64,000 nt of DNA from Melitaea cinxia (GCF_905220565.1 NC_059419.1:9254670-9318669), one strand, 5' to 3'. Positions 52,725 to 63,957 are shown, counted from the stretch's first letter. Made by a program: numbers and translations. The notes: generated by a model from the sequence alone, not told the origin.

Positions 52725-52938
52725 AATACTTGCATCCCGCCCCGACTTCGCACGGGTATTTAACAAAAGTTTCAAAATAATTTCCCCCCCTATTTTTTTG
52801 AGAATATAATATAGCCCATATCACTCGCCGATAATATAGCTTTTCTACATTGAAAGAAATTTTCAAATCGGTTCAGTAGATTCGGAGCCTATTCAATGCA
52901 AACAAACAACCAAATTAATCTTCCATCTTTATAACATT
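52725..52938 (-). mobile_element. Helitron-like copy, degraded
   Basis: 'gcatcccgccccgacttcgcacgggt' is the reversed GC hairpin. 'ttcaaatcggttcagtagattcggagcctattca' and 'atcttccatctttataacatta' give the interior and 5' end. It directly abuts the next Helitron. Confidence 0.6.
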
Positions 52939-52939
52939 A

Positions 52940-53142
52940 CTAGCTGACCCCGCAAACGTTGTTTTGCCATATATCTTATTAACCCCCTTAATCCCCCCCC
53001 CCCCAGTTCAGGGTATGAAAAATAGATGTTGTTCGATTCTCAGACCTATCCGATATGCACACAAAGTTTCATGAGAATCGGTCAAGCCGTTTCGGAGATG
53101 TTTAACTACAAACACCGCGACACGAGAATTTTATATATTAGA
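52940..53142 (-). mobile_element. ~200-bp Helitron, copy 1
   Basis: Reversed: CTAG (52,940-52,943) then ctgaccccgcaaacgttgtt (3' hairpin), ending ttttatatattaga (5' TCTAATATATAAAA). Two further copies of the same family lie at 58,486-58,685 and 58,969-59,175, all containing 'gtgtgcatatcgg.taggtc' and a poly-G/C tract. Confidence 0.85.
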
Positions 53143-53609
53143 AATAAATAATGTTATATATATATTTATTAAATATTTATAGTTCGGATCGTAGACATGT
53201 GATTAGTTTAATTTTAAACTGTAACTAACAAAAAACATTAATAAGGTAACTTTTCAGGCCTATCAGGGAACCTAACTCATCGAACCCAACATATCTCTGT
53301 CCTAATGTTTACGATCGTTACCGACTTCGATAACAATAGTGGCACTGTTTACATTTCAAGTCAATTGATAGGTGGTCACTGTATCAAGTCTTTTTATCCA
53401 TTTTGAACTCAAATTTCATAGTTTAAAAGTTTAAATTTAAATAAAGGTCGAATTGTATAAATGTTTTTATTAGGGTGATACTAGCTCATTATTTATGTTT
53501 AATGTAAGGGTCTGTGTAAAGTTTATATGTGTAGTTAATGGTCCAAAGGTGAGGTATGTTAATAATGTGACTACATTGTGAGTTAATGTTTAAACAATTT
53601 GTTGAAGCT

Positions 53610-53836
53610 AAACTTTTTTACGCACGCTTGACTTTAGGAGTAAGCTGGTGATTGCGTGACGAGAGCGTTACGAAAAGTGTGATCGGGCGAGGATAACGGG
53701 GCAAGAGGGGTGCGAGCACACATTTTCTTTCTCTCCTTCTCTCATAGCTAGTTACGTATCGTATATCTAAGACACAGTGCAGGCCTATTGTGCAGAAGTT
53801 TTACTTCAATCGCGTGGTCTAAAGCACAATCGATTT
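53610..53836 (+). mobile_element. Family H element, copy 3
   Basis: 'taaacttttttacgcacgcttgactttaggagtaagctgg' start, gtgacgagagcgttacgaaa, 'gatcgggcgagg', then a different 90-bp middle, and the end 'gaagttttacttcaatcgcgtggtctaaagcacaatcg'. The ends pair as in copy 2. Confidence 0.7.
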
Positions 53837-54449
53837 TTGTAGTCCTACAAGTAGTTACATTAAAATAACTCAAATCAATATGAGTCTTATTGAAATTCAC
53901 AGAACTAACTAATCCATTAAAAACTCAATAGAATCATTCTAAAAGCTGTTAAATAATTGAATGAAAATATTTATTTCGCCATCATACTTCCATACCTACT
54001 TAATGAACGTCAAAAAAATATCTACATTCTCAATAACCAAAACAAAAGTCAGGGTTACAAATATGGAAGGTATTACTTAAAAAAAAAAAAAAAAAAAAAC
54101 ATCAAGAAGCAAATTTTAATTAAGCCCATGTCGGTTAATATTAGCTGACATCAACATGCTTCATTGGGGCCGTGGAGACAGAAGTGTCTGTCAGTTTAAC
54201 GAAAAAAAAAACAAAAAACAAAAAAAAAAAAAAAAAAAGTTGGTTTATTGGCATTTCGAGGCATTTAATGTGGCTTTTGGGGTGAATTATGTCATGTAGG
54301 ATTGGCCGATGTGGCGTCGACCGTTAAAAACTAAGGAAAATTAATGATAGATTCTAGCATATAATAAAATGTAATGTATTGAGTATAAAGAAAAATCCAT
54401 GAAATTCTAACAATTTTAATTTTATTTTAATTATATATTTGGGAAATGA

Positions 54450-54760
54450 AAACTATCATCACATCAGCCCATGGCAGTCCACTACTGGACATAGGCCTCC
54501 ACAAGTTTGAGCCAAAAATGGCATGAACTCGTGTGTTTTGCCTATAGTCGCCTCGCTGGGCAGGCGGGAAGACCCTGCTGCCCGTCTTTGGCCTGTGTAA
54601 TTCAAAGCCAGTAGTTGGATGGATATCCTGCCATCGGTCGGCTTTTTAAGTTCCAAGGTGGTAGTGGAATGGTGTTATCCCTTAGTCGCCTCTTACGACA
54701 CCCACGGGAAGAGAGGGGGTGGCTATATTCTTTAATGCCGTAACCACACAGCATAAAAAT
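54450..54760 (-). repeat. RTE-like fragment, reverse copy
   Basis: 'cccatggcagtccactactggacataggcctccacaagtttgagcc', 'tcaaagccagtagttggatgg', 'ccttagtcgcctcttacgacacccacgggaagag'. Reversed, it matches 26,330-26,640 and 42,830-43,075. Poly-A tracts at 54,080-54,100 and 54,195-54,238 lie nearby. Confidence 0.75.
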
Positions 54761-54839
54761 AACAATTATAAATTACAATAACACAAAGTAGAAAATAGTA
54801 ATAAATTATCACATAACCTTGCCACTAATAACTAAACTT

Positions 54840-55280
54840 TTTTTTTATTTTTAACAATCAGAACTTAAACTGTTGTATGTTGAAAGACGAAACGGTCGGT
54901 CCTTAAAAAAAAAAAAAAAAACGCGCCATACAGTCTCGATCATCTTCAAATGCCTCCTGATAGTAGTGATACCGCAGGGCAGGTAAACGTCCGCTTTACA
55001 AGCGCCAAGTTAATATCGGCCTTAAAGTTTTCTACGTCAATTTGATTTCGTGAAACTTTAAAGTAATGAGCGCAATCCCTTGACTCACATTGCTGGAGTG
55101 AAATTACTTTGAACCTTCGTGCTATGTCGCAGCCGTTCTTTGTAGAACACGTGACTCTTCTGCTTTGTATATTATATTATTAAAAGCTGCCTATGTACTT
55201 ATAATGTACTTCACTTACATATGAAACTTTTACATATGAAGCAGTTTTTGACCGGCAGTGGACCGTCAAAAGTCTGTTAA
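54840..55280. other. No recognised gene
   Basis: Low-GC sequence with an A run at 54,906-54,920. 'cctgatagtagtgataccgcagggcaggtaaacgtccgctttacaagcgcc' has a GC-richer composition but no open frame of note. Confidence 0.4.
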
Positions 55281-55284
55281 ACAA

Positions 55285-55482
55285 ATTTAATATTATAAAA
55301 GCTAAAGTTTTTGAGGATGGATGTATGTATGTTCGTTACTCTTTCACGCAAAAACTACTGGACCGATTTTAACGAAACTTGATATGTAGATAAGATATAT
55401 AATAACACATAGGCTACTTTTATACCGACATTCCCAGGGGATCGGAAATCACGCGGGTGAAACCGCGTGGTTTAGCTTGTAG
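55285..55482 (+). mobile_element. Helitron-like copy
   Basis: 'ttaatattataaaagctaaagtttttgagg' at the 5' side, 'caaaaactactggaccgattttaacgaaactt' inside, and a 3' end acgcgggtgaaaccgcgtgg then tttagcttg. The hairpin is good, with CTAG decayed to CTTG. Confidence 0.65.
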
Positions 55483-55901
55483 TATATCATCTTTTATGTA
55501 TACTAAAAAAATACGATGATCTATCTCGACATTAAGTCAAATATATATCTCACATTTAGATACGAAAAATTGTTAGGATAAATTCGTTTCAATTGCCTGC
55601 TTTATGGGTTTTTGCTGTGCCAAATGGTTATAGATGGATATAAATGGCTTTGTTAATGTTGTAAAGGACATAGAGACGAAGAGGAAATCAATTTTACCTT
55701 AAATAGATGTAGTTGCTAAAATAGAGTAAAGTAAAACACTTCTTTATGAAGGATAAATATGTGTGAAACTCATAATTTATTTCGTCGCTTCAGCTTGTAA
55801 TATCGGCATATAAATATAATATGTACATAAATAAATAATGTGTGCTTAATACATTTACACGCATTCTGTCTGTACTCACACATTTCACATATATTATCTA
55901 A

Positions 55902-56010
55902 GCTTCAGCCTGTAATATCCCACTACTGGGCATAGGCCTTTTTCCCCATGTAGGAGAAGGATCAGAGCTTAATCCACCGCGCTGCTCCAATGCGGGTTGG
56001 TGGATATTTA
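55902..56010 (-). repeat. Family B SINE tail
   Basis: 'cttcagcctgtaatatcccactactgggcataggcctttttccc' and 'ggatcagagcttaatccaccgcgctgctccaatgcgggttgg', reversed orientation. Head and most of the body missing. Confidence 0.85.
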
Positions 56011-57205
56011 CGATTCTATAAAGCACATACAGACAAACATTCATTTATATATATATATCATTATAGAGGAACAATCTAGAAGGATTTTTACCGCGCATGA
56101 TCGAGGTTTTGACAACGGGAATTTATAGAAGTTTCGAAAAAAGGTTCCCATTTAATTTTAGATACCGACATTAAACATCTTAAATAGCGCATTCGTTAAA
56201 AATATAATGAAACAACTTTTTCGGATTTTATCGCGGCTTATTAAGTTTTTTAGATGACCGACGTTTCGGATACTTTACAGCAACCATGGTCACGGGAGGA
56301 CTGAGAAGTTGTTTAAGTAATTAATATGAGTGAAATACGCGTAAACATAAGAAAACAATAAGGATAAATTAATTTATCAGCTCAACACAACTCGGCTGAG
56401 TACAAATCATATTCAACATTTTAACAGCAATGATAATCGACACACATCCAGACTTCAGTGCATCTCTATTTACATGATTGTACCTACCTTCTATTGCGTC
56501 ACATGTCAGTCATACAACTTATATTTTGTTATCTTTACAGTCGCGAATATTTTTTTGATTTTCTGATGTTAAAAGTGACTGAAAAATGTGAGAAACATAG
56601 CAGAGAGATAGTGGTTATAGTAGGTATGTTAATGTTATGCAATATTAATTTGCATTTTTTCCGACTTGATTCCGATGTGGCTCAGTTTTGTGAATTTTTT
56701 AACGTCGCGTCGCGTGAAAGTTTTTTTTTTTAAATTACGTTACTTAGATTTTTTTTTTTCGTTTGTTAATTTCCACTACTATTTTCGCACTTAATTTCTC
56801 ATAGATATGCATTTCATTTAGGTTTATTTGGGCACATAAACTTGTTGTGCCATGAAGCAATAAGATCATCTGTTGTACTATGTTGTTTTATATATATGTA
56901 TGTAGTTAAATATGAATTGGCGGTTTTTAAAATGTAGTGTACCTACAATGAAGCAGGTATTAAATAAATGAAATGCTGTCTTGATTAATATTAGATTTCT
57001 GAAGTAAGTCTAAGATATTTGTAAACAAAGCTGATTTACTGTTATCTTGACCTTTATAAATGAGATGAACTCTTTACGGATCTCGTGTATATATTTTGTG
57101 TACATTTTGCAGTATATATTTAGAGTTCATTAAACTTATTGATAGATATAAATTTTAACATAAGGATTTTTTTCTTAAACTAATGATAATGCATACTGAT
57201 ATATG
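56011..57205. other. No recognised gene
   Basis: AT-rich. The 91-codon frame at 56,458-56,733 has no domain signature and runs into a T homopolymer. 56,245-56,295 carries the same 'cgacgtttcgga...ttacagcaaccatggtcacgg' phrase (reversed) as 17,915-17,960, evidence for a dispersed repeat. Confidence 0.45.
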
Positions 57206-57211
57206 TGTATA

Positions 57212-57485
57212 CTGAGGTAGGGCACAGCAGGAATTTCCTGCTCAAAATATGGAGCAGCCCGACTGGGGTAGTACCTCGACCTTACAGAAGACCACAGCTA
57301 AATAATACTGTTTTCAAGCAGTATTGTGTTCCTGTTGTTGAGTAAGGTGACTAGAGCTCCTGGGGGGGATTGGGGATTGGGTCGGCAACGCGCTTTCGAT
57401 GCTTCTGGTATTGTAGGCGTCTATAAGCTACGGTAATCTCTTACCATCAGGTGAGCCGTACGCTTGTTTGCCGACCTAGTGATAT
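57212..57485 (-). repeat. Family A repeat, reverse copy
   Basis: 'ctgaggtagggcacagcaggaatttcctgctc', 'cccgactggggtagtacctcgaccttacagaagaccacagc', 'gattgggtcggcaacgcgct', ending 'gagccgtacgcttgtttgccgacct'. Nearly full length and close to 32,622-32,900. Confidence 0.85.
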
Positions 57486-58065
57486 AAAAAAAAAAAAGAA
57501 ATTTTCTTGAATTTAGAGCGACCAAACTATCTATTATATCAGTACCATATATTAAGGACTTGCAATTATTATTGTCACGCCCATTTCGAAGTATATAATA
57601 ATTATGAACAGCCACACGAAAGCCATATGAAAGACACACGTCTTAAAGCCTTGTCTTTTCACTAACCTTTTGTCGAAGAGTTAAGCGTTAGGCAAACTCA
57701 CGACATCCTGACATGTCACGGCGTCGATAAATATCGCGCGCGACCCGGTCGAGATTGTATGTCTCTTTGTTCGTTGTAAATTTTAAACTTTCACGAATTG
57801 TATTATTTATATATTTATTTATTAGGAAGCCAATATTATGTAAGAATACATTTCTTAATTAAATACAATTATTAGTATAAAAGTGTTACAAGTATGCAAG
57901 TTTGTATTCTATTTCTTTTTTGTATTTATTATTAAAAAAAAAAAAAACTAAAATAATTAATCTCAATAACTTAATAAATCTGCCAATAAAAATCCCGTCA
58001 AAATCAGCCCAGCTGTTTCAGATATTAGCCGGAACAGATAGACAGACAGACAAAAATTGTAAAAA

Positions 58066-58155
58066 ATGTTTGTAGCGACATCTATCGCGCAAAATACGAA
58101 CTAATAACTGACGTATCATAAATTGCGATATCAAAGTTATCAGAGCGATTGAACA
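58066..58155 (+). repeat. Inverted flank, left ('TAGCGACATCTATCG')
   Basis: 'tgtagcgacatctatcgcgc', 'atacgaacta', 'ctgacgtat' and 'gcgatatcaaagttatcagagcgattga'. The reverse complement, with scattered differences, lies at 62,005-62,097. It carries a variant of the ACTTTGATAGCG core. Confidence 0.7.
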
Positions 58156-58485
58156 ATATAATATACAATAACCCGACAACAAACGTCGAGGCAGTAGCCC
58201 TCCAGATACAACCCGTCTGGTCGGAGGAACCTCCCTTTTCAGTGGTGGATGAGGACATTTACACCTGGTCCATTACTTCCCCAAATGTTATTTTGGTATA
58301 TGTACTGTGTATACATACTTATGAATTTAGCAAAAAGCGTTTATTTTAATATTATAAACAGACACTCCAATTTTTTTTATTTGTATATAACTAATTATGT
58401 ATTATTATTTGTATATATTATGAATATTATAGTAGAGCAACACTGATAGTTTTTGCAACCGTGCGAAGCCGAGGCGGGTCGCTAA

Positions 58486-58685
58486 GTATGTTATAAAATT
58501 CTCGAGTCAAAATGTTAGTTACCATGCTCCTCCAAAACGGCTGGACCGATTTTGATTAAATTTTGTGTGCATATCGGGTAGGTCAGAGAGTCGGCCAACA
58601 TCTATTTTTCATATCCCTAAGTTATAAGGGGGGGATTAAGGGGGTTAATAACATCTGGCAAAACAACGTTTGCGGGGTCAGCTAG
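58486..58685 (+). mobile_element. ~200-bp Helitron, copy 2
   Basis: Starts near 'tatgttataaaattctcgag', contains 'ggctggaccgattttgattaaattttgtgtgcatatcgggtaggtc', ends aacgtttgcggggtcagctag (CTAG 58,682-58,685). It follows another Helitron 3' end (gtgcgaagccgaggcgggtc gctaa, 58,460-58,485). Confidence 0.8.
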
Positions 58686-58968
58686 TAATATAATAAAAAT
58701 AAAGAACGTATTTCATCCGTTGCCGTTAGTCTGACGTATAATGTTATCCAATAGATAAAAGGTTATATTTATATTCGAAGTCTGAATTTAAAAAATGTGG
58801 TGTGTATCAGTTAAGTGAAATAGACCTTTAAAATCTGTTTAATCCTAAGTTATAACTCGATAAACAACCCAATTTTACATCCTATTGATAATATTCGTAC
58901 AAATAAGTATCCAGTAAAGAAATTTTTTTGCTACGTAAAAAATATACTTAATTTTAATTACATAATAT

Positions 58969-59175
58969 TCTAATATATAAAATTCTCGTGTCGCGATGTT
59001 TGTAGTTAAACGCCTCCGAAACGGCTTGGCCGATTCTCATGAAATTTTGTGTGCATATCGGGTAGGTCTGAGAATCGAACAACATCTATTTTTTATACCC
59101 CTAAGTTGTAGGGGGGGGGGGGGGATTAAGGGGGTTAATAACATATGGCAAAACAACGTTTACGGGGCCAGCTAG
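58969..59175 (+). mobile_element. ~200-bp Helitron, copy 3
   Basis: TCTAATATATAAAATTCTCG start, 'acggcttggccgattctcatgaaattttgtgtgcatatcggg', a G run of about 15, and end acgtttacggggccagctag (CTAG 59,172-59,175). The cleanest of the three copies. Confidence 0.88.
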
Positions 59176-59579
59176 TTAATTATATAAGAAAGAATATTTG
59201 ATTTGTAAGCGAAAATGTATGAAATTTATATTTGATATTTACGACTGGCCTGTTGGGGTATTTGGAAATGGATTTTACCACTTTATATATATTTATTTAT
59301 ACATACATGTATTCTTTATGCACATTGCATTAAGGACAGACGACCTCCGAAACGACGAATACTTTGTCTTGAGTAATAATAATTGCTGAAGTGCTTACGA
59401 ACGCTGAACGTAATTCCTCTCCCCAACCCCAACTCAAGTAAGGGTTGTATTATATTGTATAAAGCAAAACTTTACTCATTAAAAGTTACACTATTACAAT
59501 ATGGATGTTCCTTAGAGATTTTCCTTCGTAAAGCGAGTTATTAGTTTCAATATAAAAACATTATTTTTTATAGTTATTT

Positions 59580-59710
59580 ATTATTTTGGGGATGCGGAGG
59601 AACGAGGTGTTGAGTTCCTCGTCCCCCATTGAAAAGGGAGGATCCTCCAACCAGACAGGTGTTGCGTCTGGCGGGCTAACGCCCCACGGTTGTTGTCGGG
59701 ATCTTGTATA
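59580..59710. other. GC-richer patch of unknown origin
   Basis: 'gaggaacgaggtgttgagttcctcgtccccc' forms a hairpin (gaggaac/gttcctc), followed by 'ccagacaggtgttgcgtctggcgggctaacgccccacgg' with two further hairpin words. No coding frame is recognised. It ends at the terminus of the large foldback element. Confidence 0.4.
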
Positions 59711-60470
59711 TACAGGATGTGGCGTAAATAGTGGTCCACCGTTAAGGGTTCGATAAACCAGGTAATTTACTATAACATATTACAATTTTATCCATTTTTA
59801 CCCAAAGGTTCCGGAAATATTTTTATTTTTTATTTTTTTACGATATTTGTACCCCTTGTTACAAATTTGGTTGTAGTTTTAACAAATACCATTATTTTTT
59901 CATTTTGATTACTGGTAATTACTGCGGAACACTAGAGCTATCGTTAAATAACATGTTTTTAATGTAAATTTAAGGCTTTTGAAGAAAAAAATTGGTTTTA
60001 CTCAACTTTAAACCCAAATTTTTAACATATCATGCTAATTCAAGAGCGATTTTTGTAAAAAAAATGTACTAAGCTGTCAGTGCCCATTCATTTAAAAACA
60101 TGCCTACTAAATACCAATTTCAAAATGGTATCACAATAGCAGATCCTTTTGTTTAACAGAAAGATATCCAATTTTAATTGAAGAAAGGAAGATTTTCATT
60201 GAAATACATTTTAAAATTTAGTTGCATTAATACTTATGATTTTTGTAAAAAAAAGTAACCACACTGTCAGTGCATATTCATTTTAAAATATTCCTACTAA
60301 ACACAGATTTTAAAACGATTTGCCATCTCATTAAAAAAAAATATTGCAACTTTAATTGAAAAAGACTTAAAATTAAAATAAAAAATTACTACTGTTACAG
60401 AGTGATCTGGCCATGGCCATGCACATGAGTGAGTGGCCTAACCTGTAAATTAGGACAAGGTATTAAAAAA

Positions 60471-60653
60471 AAAACAAGTCATACTGTCATCGTTTATTAT
60501 TATTCTTTGACATGATTACAAACACTCTAAAAATTACACCAAATGCTCGAAATGGCCCCCATTCGCAGCTATACATGCTCTGCAACGTCGAATATACAGT
60601 GTTTGTAATCATGTCAAAGAATAATAATAAACGATGACAGTATGACTTGTTTT
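60471..60653. mobile_element. Inner foldback: 56-bp perfect inverted repeat
   Basis: AAAACAAGTCATACTGTCAT and the following 36 bases (60,471-60,526) are exactly inverted at 60,598-60,653, around a 71-bp loop. Perfect arms imply recent formation. The loop contains the end of a transposase gene. Confidence 0.85.
60534..60596 (-). pseudogene. C-terminal scrap of a DDE transposase
   Basis: The loop of the inner foldback reads, on the minus strand, YIRRCRACIAANGGHFEHLV and a TAA. The R.C..C...NGGHFEHL(L/V) ending is one I associate with the C-terminus of insect Tc1/mariner-like DDE proteins that carry a DUF4817 helix-turn-helix. Only 20 codons are left. I infer that the foldback arose by inversion of one end of such an element. 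Confidence 0.45.
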
Positions 60654-61260
60654 TAACCGACTTCCAAAAAAGGAGGAGGTTCTCAATTCGACTGTATTTT
60701 TTTAAATGTATGTTACATCAGAACTTTTGACCGTGTGGACCGATTTCGAGAATTTTTGTTTTAATCGAAAGGTGGTGTGTGTCAACTGGTCCCATTTAAA
60801 TTTATTTGAGATCTAACAACTACTTTTCGAATTATATCTAATAATGCGTTTTTATTTGACGCTTTTTTCGTCGACCTACGGTGTATTATACCGCATAACT
60901 TTCTATTGGATGTACCGATTTTGATAATTATTTTTTTGTTGGAAAGGGCATATCCCTAGTTTGGTACCATGATAAGAAAACTAGGATCTGATGATGGGAT
61001 CCTAGAGAAATCGAGGGAAACTCCCGAAAATCCGCAATAACTTTTTACTGGATGTACCGATTTTGATAATTTTTAATTTAATCGAAAGCTAATGTTTATC
61101 ATGTGGTCACATATAAATTTTATTGAGATCTGATAACTACTTTTTGAGTAATCTTTGATAACGCATAGTTACTTGACTATTTTTTCGTCGATCTACGTTG
61201 TATTACTCGTCGATGTAATTGAAGTCGGTTTTTTTTTTCGTTTGTGAGCAAACACAATTA
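60654..61260 (+). mobile_element. Family C element, complete copy in the foldback
   Basis: Starts TAACCGACTTCCAAAAAAGG immediately after the inner foldback and ends GTTTGTGAGCAAACACAATTA. All internal modules are present. The position off-centre between the long arms shows it came after the arms formed. Confidence 0.87.
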
Positions 61261-62004
61261 TTTTTTAATGCCTTGTTCTAATTTACAAGTTAGGCCAAGA
61301 TCACTCTGTAACAGTAGTAATTTTTTATTTTAATTTTAAGTCTTTTTCAATTAAAGTTGCAATATTTTTTTTATTAATGGGATGGCAAATCGTTTTAAAA
61401 TCTGTGTTTAGTAGGAATATTTTAAAATGAATATGCACTGACAGTGTGGTTACTTTTTTTTACAAAAATTATAAGTATTAATGCAACTAAATTTTAAAAT
61501 GTATTTCAATGAAAATCTTCCTTTCTTCAATTAAAATTGGATATCTTTCTGTTAAACAAAAGGATCTGCTATTGTGATACCATTTTGAAATTGGTATTTA
61601 GTAGGCATGTTTTTAAATGAATGGGCACTGACAGCTTAGTACATTTTTTTTACAAAAATCGCTCTTGAATTAGCATGATATGTTAAAAATTTGGGTTTAA
61701 AGTTGAGTAAAACCAATTTTTTTCTTCAAAAGCCTTAAATTTACATTAAAAACATGTTATTTAACGATAGCTCTAGTGTTCCGCAGTAATTACCAGTAAT
61801 CAAAATGAAAAAATAATGGTATTTGTTAAAACTACAACCAAATTTGTAACAAGGGGTACAAATATCGTAAAAAAATAAAAAATAAAAATATTTCCGGAAC
61901 CTTTGGGTAAAAATGGATAAAATTATAATATGTTATAGTAAATTACCTGGTTTATCGAACCCTTAACGGTGGACCACTATTTACGCCACACCCTGTATAC
62001 TCAA

Positions 62005-62097
62005 TCACTTTGATAACTTTGATAGCGCGATGTAGAATACGTCAGTTTTCTCTAGTTCCCTAAGTTCGTATGCTGCTCGATAGATGTCGCTACAATA
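62005..62097 (-). repeat. Inverted flank, right ('TAGCGACATCTATCG')
   Basis: 'tcaatcactttgataactttgatagcgcgatgtagaatacgtcag' and 'taagttcgtatgctgctcgatagatgtcgctaca' are the inverted counterpart of 58,066-58,155. It begins eight bases outside the large foldback. Confidence 0.7.
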
Positions 62098-62426
62098 ATC
62101 TTATGTAAATAACTTAAAACGAGTTATAATAATTTTATCATAATTATACTATACAAACTTTACATACAAGATTGTAAGTTTATTTTTAATGAAAAAAGTT
62201 TGACTAGTTATGTACCTTACATAATGAGTAATTTCATGCGAAAGCGATCCGATAAGCACTTAGCCTCATAGCGCCAATATCGCAAGAACGATAGTATAAT
62301 ATATATGGTAAAGATTTCAGCCATTTCGGATTTCTAGGTTGTTATGTTTCAACCGCCTATTGAAGTGGGCGTGTTTGTGGATTTTAGAAAAAATGGTAAA
62401 ATAGCGATATCATTCGGTGATTCCCT

Positions 62427-62430
<4 letters not shown>

Positions 62431-62514
<84 letters not shown>
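62431..62514. repeat. (TA)n microsatellite, ~42 units
   Basis: An uninterrupted TA tract of about 84 bases. The apparent coding frame across it (alternating Tyr-Ile) is an artefact of the repeat. Confidence 0.95.
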
Positions 62515-62517
<3 letters not shown>

Positions 62518-62791
62518 TTTTTCTTTATTATTATTATTTTTTAATGGACCTAAGTATATTTAATACTTTAGAAGTATATTTAGCGTTTGGTACTTTCTCG
62601 TTTGCATAAAAGCGTTCTGTGATCGGTAAGTAGGTATAATATTATAAATAAACGGGATAAATTACATTTACTTTTGTAATGTCATTTCATGAAACTGGTT
62701 TTGCGAGGTTCCGAAGGCTTTATAAATAAATTTAATTATAATATCGATCAGAACTCATTTAAGTTCTACTTGAAAATTATGTGCATTCATT

Positions 62792-62935
62792 GACGCGGCT
62801 TTAGCACAGTGGTTGCAGTAACTAATTGGTGCGTCAGCAGTCGCCGGTTCGATACTAGACAAAAATATTTGTATTGGTCAAACAGATGTTTGTCGGTTTA
62901 GGTGTGTGTGTGTGCTATGTCTCGACACAGATTTG
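62792..62935 (+). repeat. Family B SINE head
   Basis: 'gacgcggctttagcacagtggttgcagtaa' (A-box region), 'gtcgccggttcgatactagac' (B box), 'atatttgtattggtcaaacagatgtttgtcgg' body, then a short (GT)n. The tail half is missing. Confidence 0.7.
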
Positions 62936-62981
62936 ATATTTAGTGAGGGTAATTGAGAGTGCAGTGTTTATTTATTAATTA

Positions 62982-63290
62982 CTAGCTGTGCCCGCGACTT
63001 CGTCCGCGTGGAATAAAAAAAATATTGTTCAGTTCGCAGAGTGACAAATTAAATAAATGTCTAAAATAAAAGTAGCCCAAGTTACTCCTTTTTACATCAG
63101 CTAGCCAGTAAAAGTCCCGTCAAAATCGGTCCAGCCCTTTCAGAGATTAGCCGGAAAAAACAGACAGACAGACAAAAAGTGTAAAAAATGTTGTTGGTAT
63201 ATGTACCGTGTATATGTTCATATGCATTTAGTAAAAAGCGTTTATTTTAATATTACAAACAGACACTCCAATTTTATTTATTTGTATAGA
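62982..63290 (-). mobile_element. Non-autonomous Helitron
   Basis: Reversed: CTAG at 62,982-62,985, then ctgtgcccgcgacttcgtcc gcgtgg, the textbook lepidopteran 3' hairpin. 'aaaatcggtccagccctttcagagattagccgg' is inside. The 5' end is 'tttgtataga' at 63,281-63,290. Confidence 0.85.
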
Positions 63291-63715
63291 TTCGTATTGT
63301 ATGCGATATTATGGCGATGTTATAGATATTAGTTTTTTCGAGTTTATTGTAGTTTCAGAATTTTATTACTTTTAATTAGAGCTAGTGAATCTAGTAAACG
63401 TCCCACAGCTGAGCCTGGACTGGAATGTTCCACAGCTTTTTCCAAATGATCGCCTCCCCACTTACATTAATTTCTCGTTTTTTGAGTATTGATCGTTATC
63501 ACTTGTCTATGATAACAAGCTTGGCCACATCGCCAACCAGAAAGTCTCATGACCTCCTTTGACCTCTAAACTTTTAAGTAACAAAATTGCGGAGGCTTGA
63601 GAATCGAGTTGATATTATTAGTGAAAATAATTTCAACCGTAGCCGTGATTCAATAAATATTATATCTAAAGTTGTACGTATAGATTTCATTAAGTGAGAA
63701 CGTCATCGCGTTGAA

Positions 63716-63722
63716 TATAAAA
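63716..63722 (+). promoter_or_regulatory. TATA box of the right-edge gene
   Basis: TATAAAA followed about 25-30 bases on by a GC-richer start region (acctacgcctacagcgaatc). The ORF at 63,849 is in the right place for a ~100-base leader. A TATA box is common in insect genes for secreted or cuticular proteins. Confidence 0.45.
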
Positions 63723-63848
63723 CGCCGGTGGGCGCACCTACGCCTACAGCGAATCTCGCTCGATATTGAAGTTCGCTTTCTATGTATTTGTTATATATAT
63801 AATATATAAAACGGTGCTACAGTTTTATGTAGTTGCTAGTATATAATA

Positions 63849-63944
63849 ATGTCTGTGATACTTTTGTTTGCGGTTTTGTTTGTCTTTTTTAGTAATTTAA
63901 CTACAGTTTCTGAGAGATATTATTTTTTGAATGTTTTACCATAA
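63849..63944 (+). CDS. 31-residue secreted-peptide-like ORF or first exon
   Basis: Reads MSVILLFAVLFVFFSNLTTV then SERYYFLNVLP and TAA. Residues 3-15 are a strongly hydrophobic signal-peptide core, with a plausible cleavage near SNLTTVS-E. It lies 126 bases downstream of a TATA box. A donor-like GTTTTACC near its end could start an intron, in which case the ORF is only the first exon. A family C element begins 14 bases after the stop and runs off the window, so the gene may be interrupted by it. No family recognised. Confidence 0.35.
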   Translation: MSVILLFAVLFVFFSNLTTVSERYYFLNVLP

Positions 63945-63957
63945 TATAGTTGTATAA

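Larger units (their letters stand above)
59711..61997. mobile_element. Large foldback element with ~730-bp inverted arms
   Basis: ACAGGATGTGGCGTAAATAG at the left and its inverted match (one base different) at the right start two arms. These run inwards to about 60,460 and 61,266 with very few mismatches over long stretches. TATA at both outer junctions suggests a TA target duplication. The left arm has an extra ~26 bp (gccatggccatgcacatgag) near 60,410. The centre holds a second, 56-bp perfect inverted repeat and a family C copy. A transcript through it would form a long hairpin. The ACAGGGTGT start is usual for Tc1/mariner-type elements. Confidence 0.85.

Noticed and set aside
56458..56733. 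91-codon frame with many Leu/Phe
   Set aside because: No signature, no codon bias, ends in a T homopolymer; likely chance.
62344..62544. 66-codon frame with a long Tyr-Ile run
   Set aside because: It is simply a translation of the (TA)n microsatellite.
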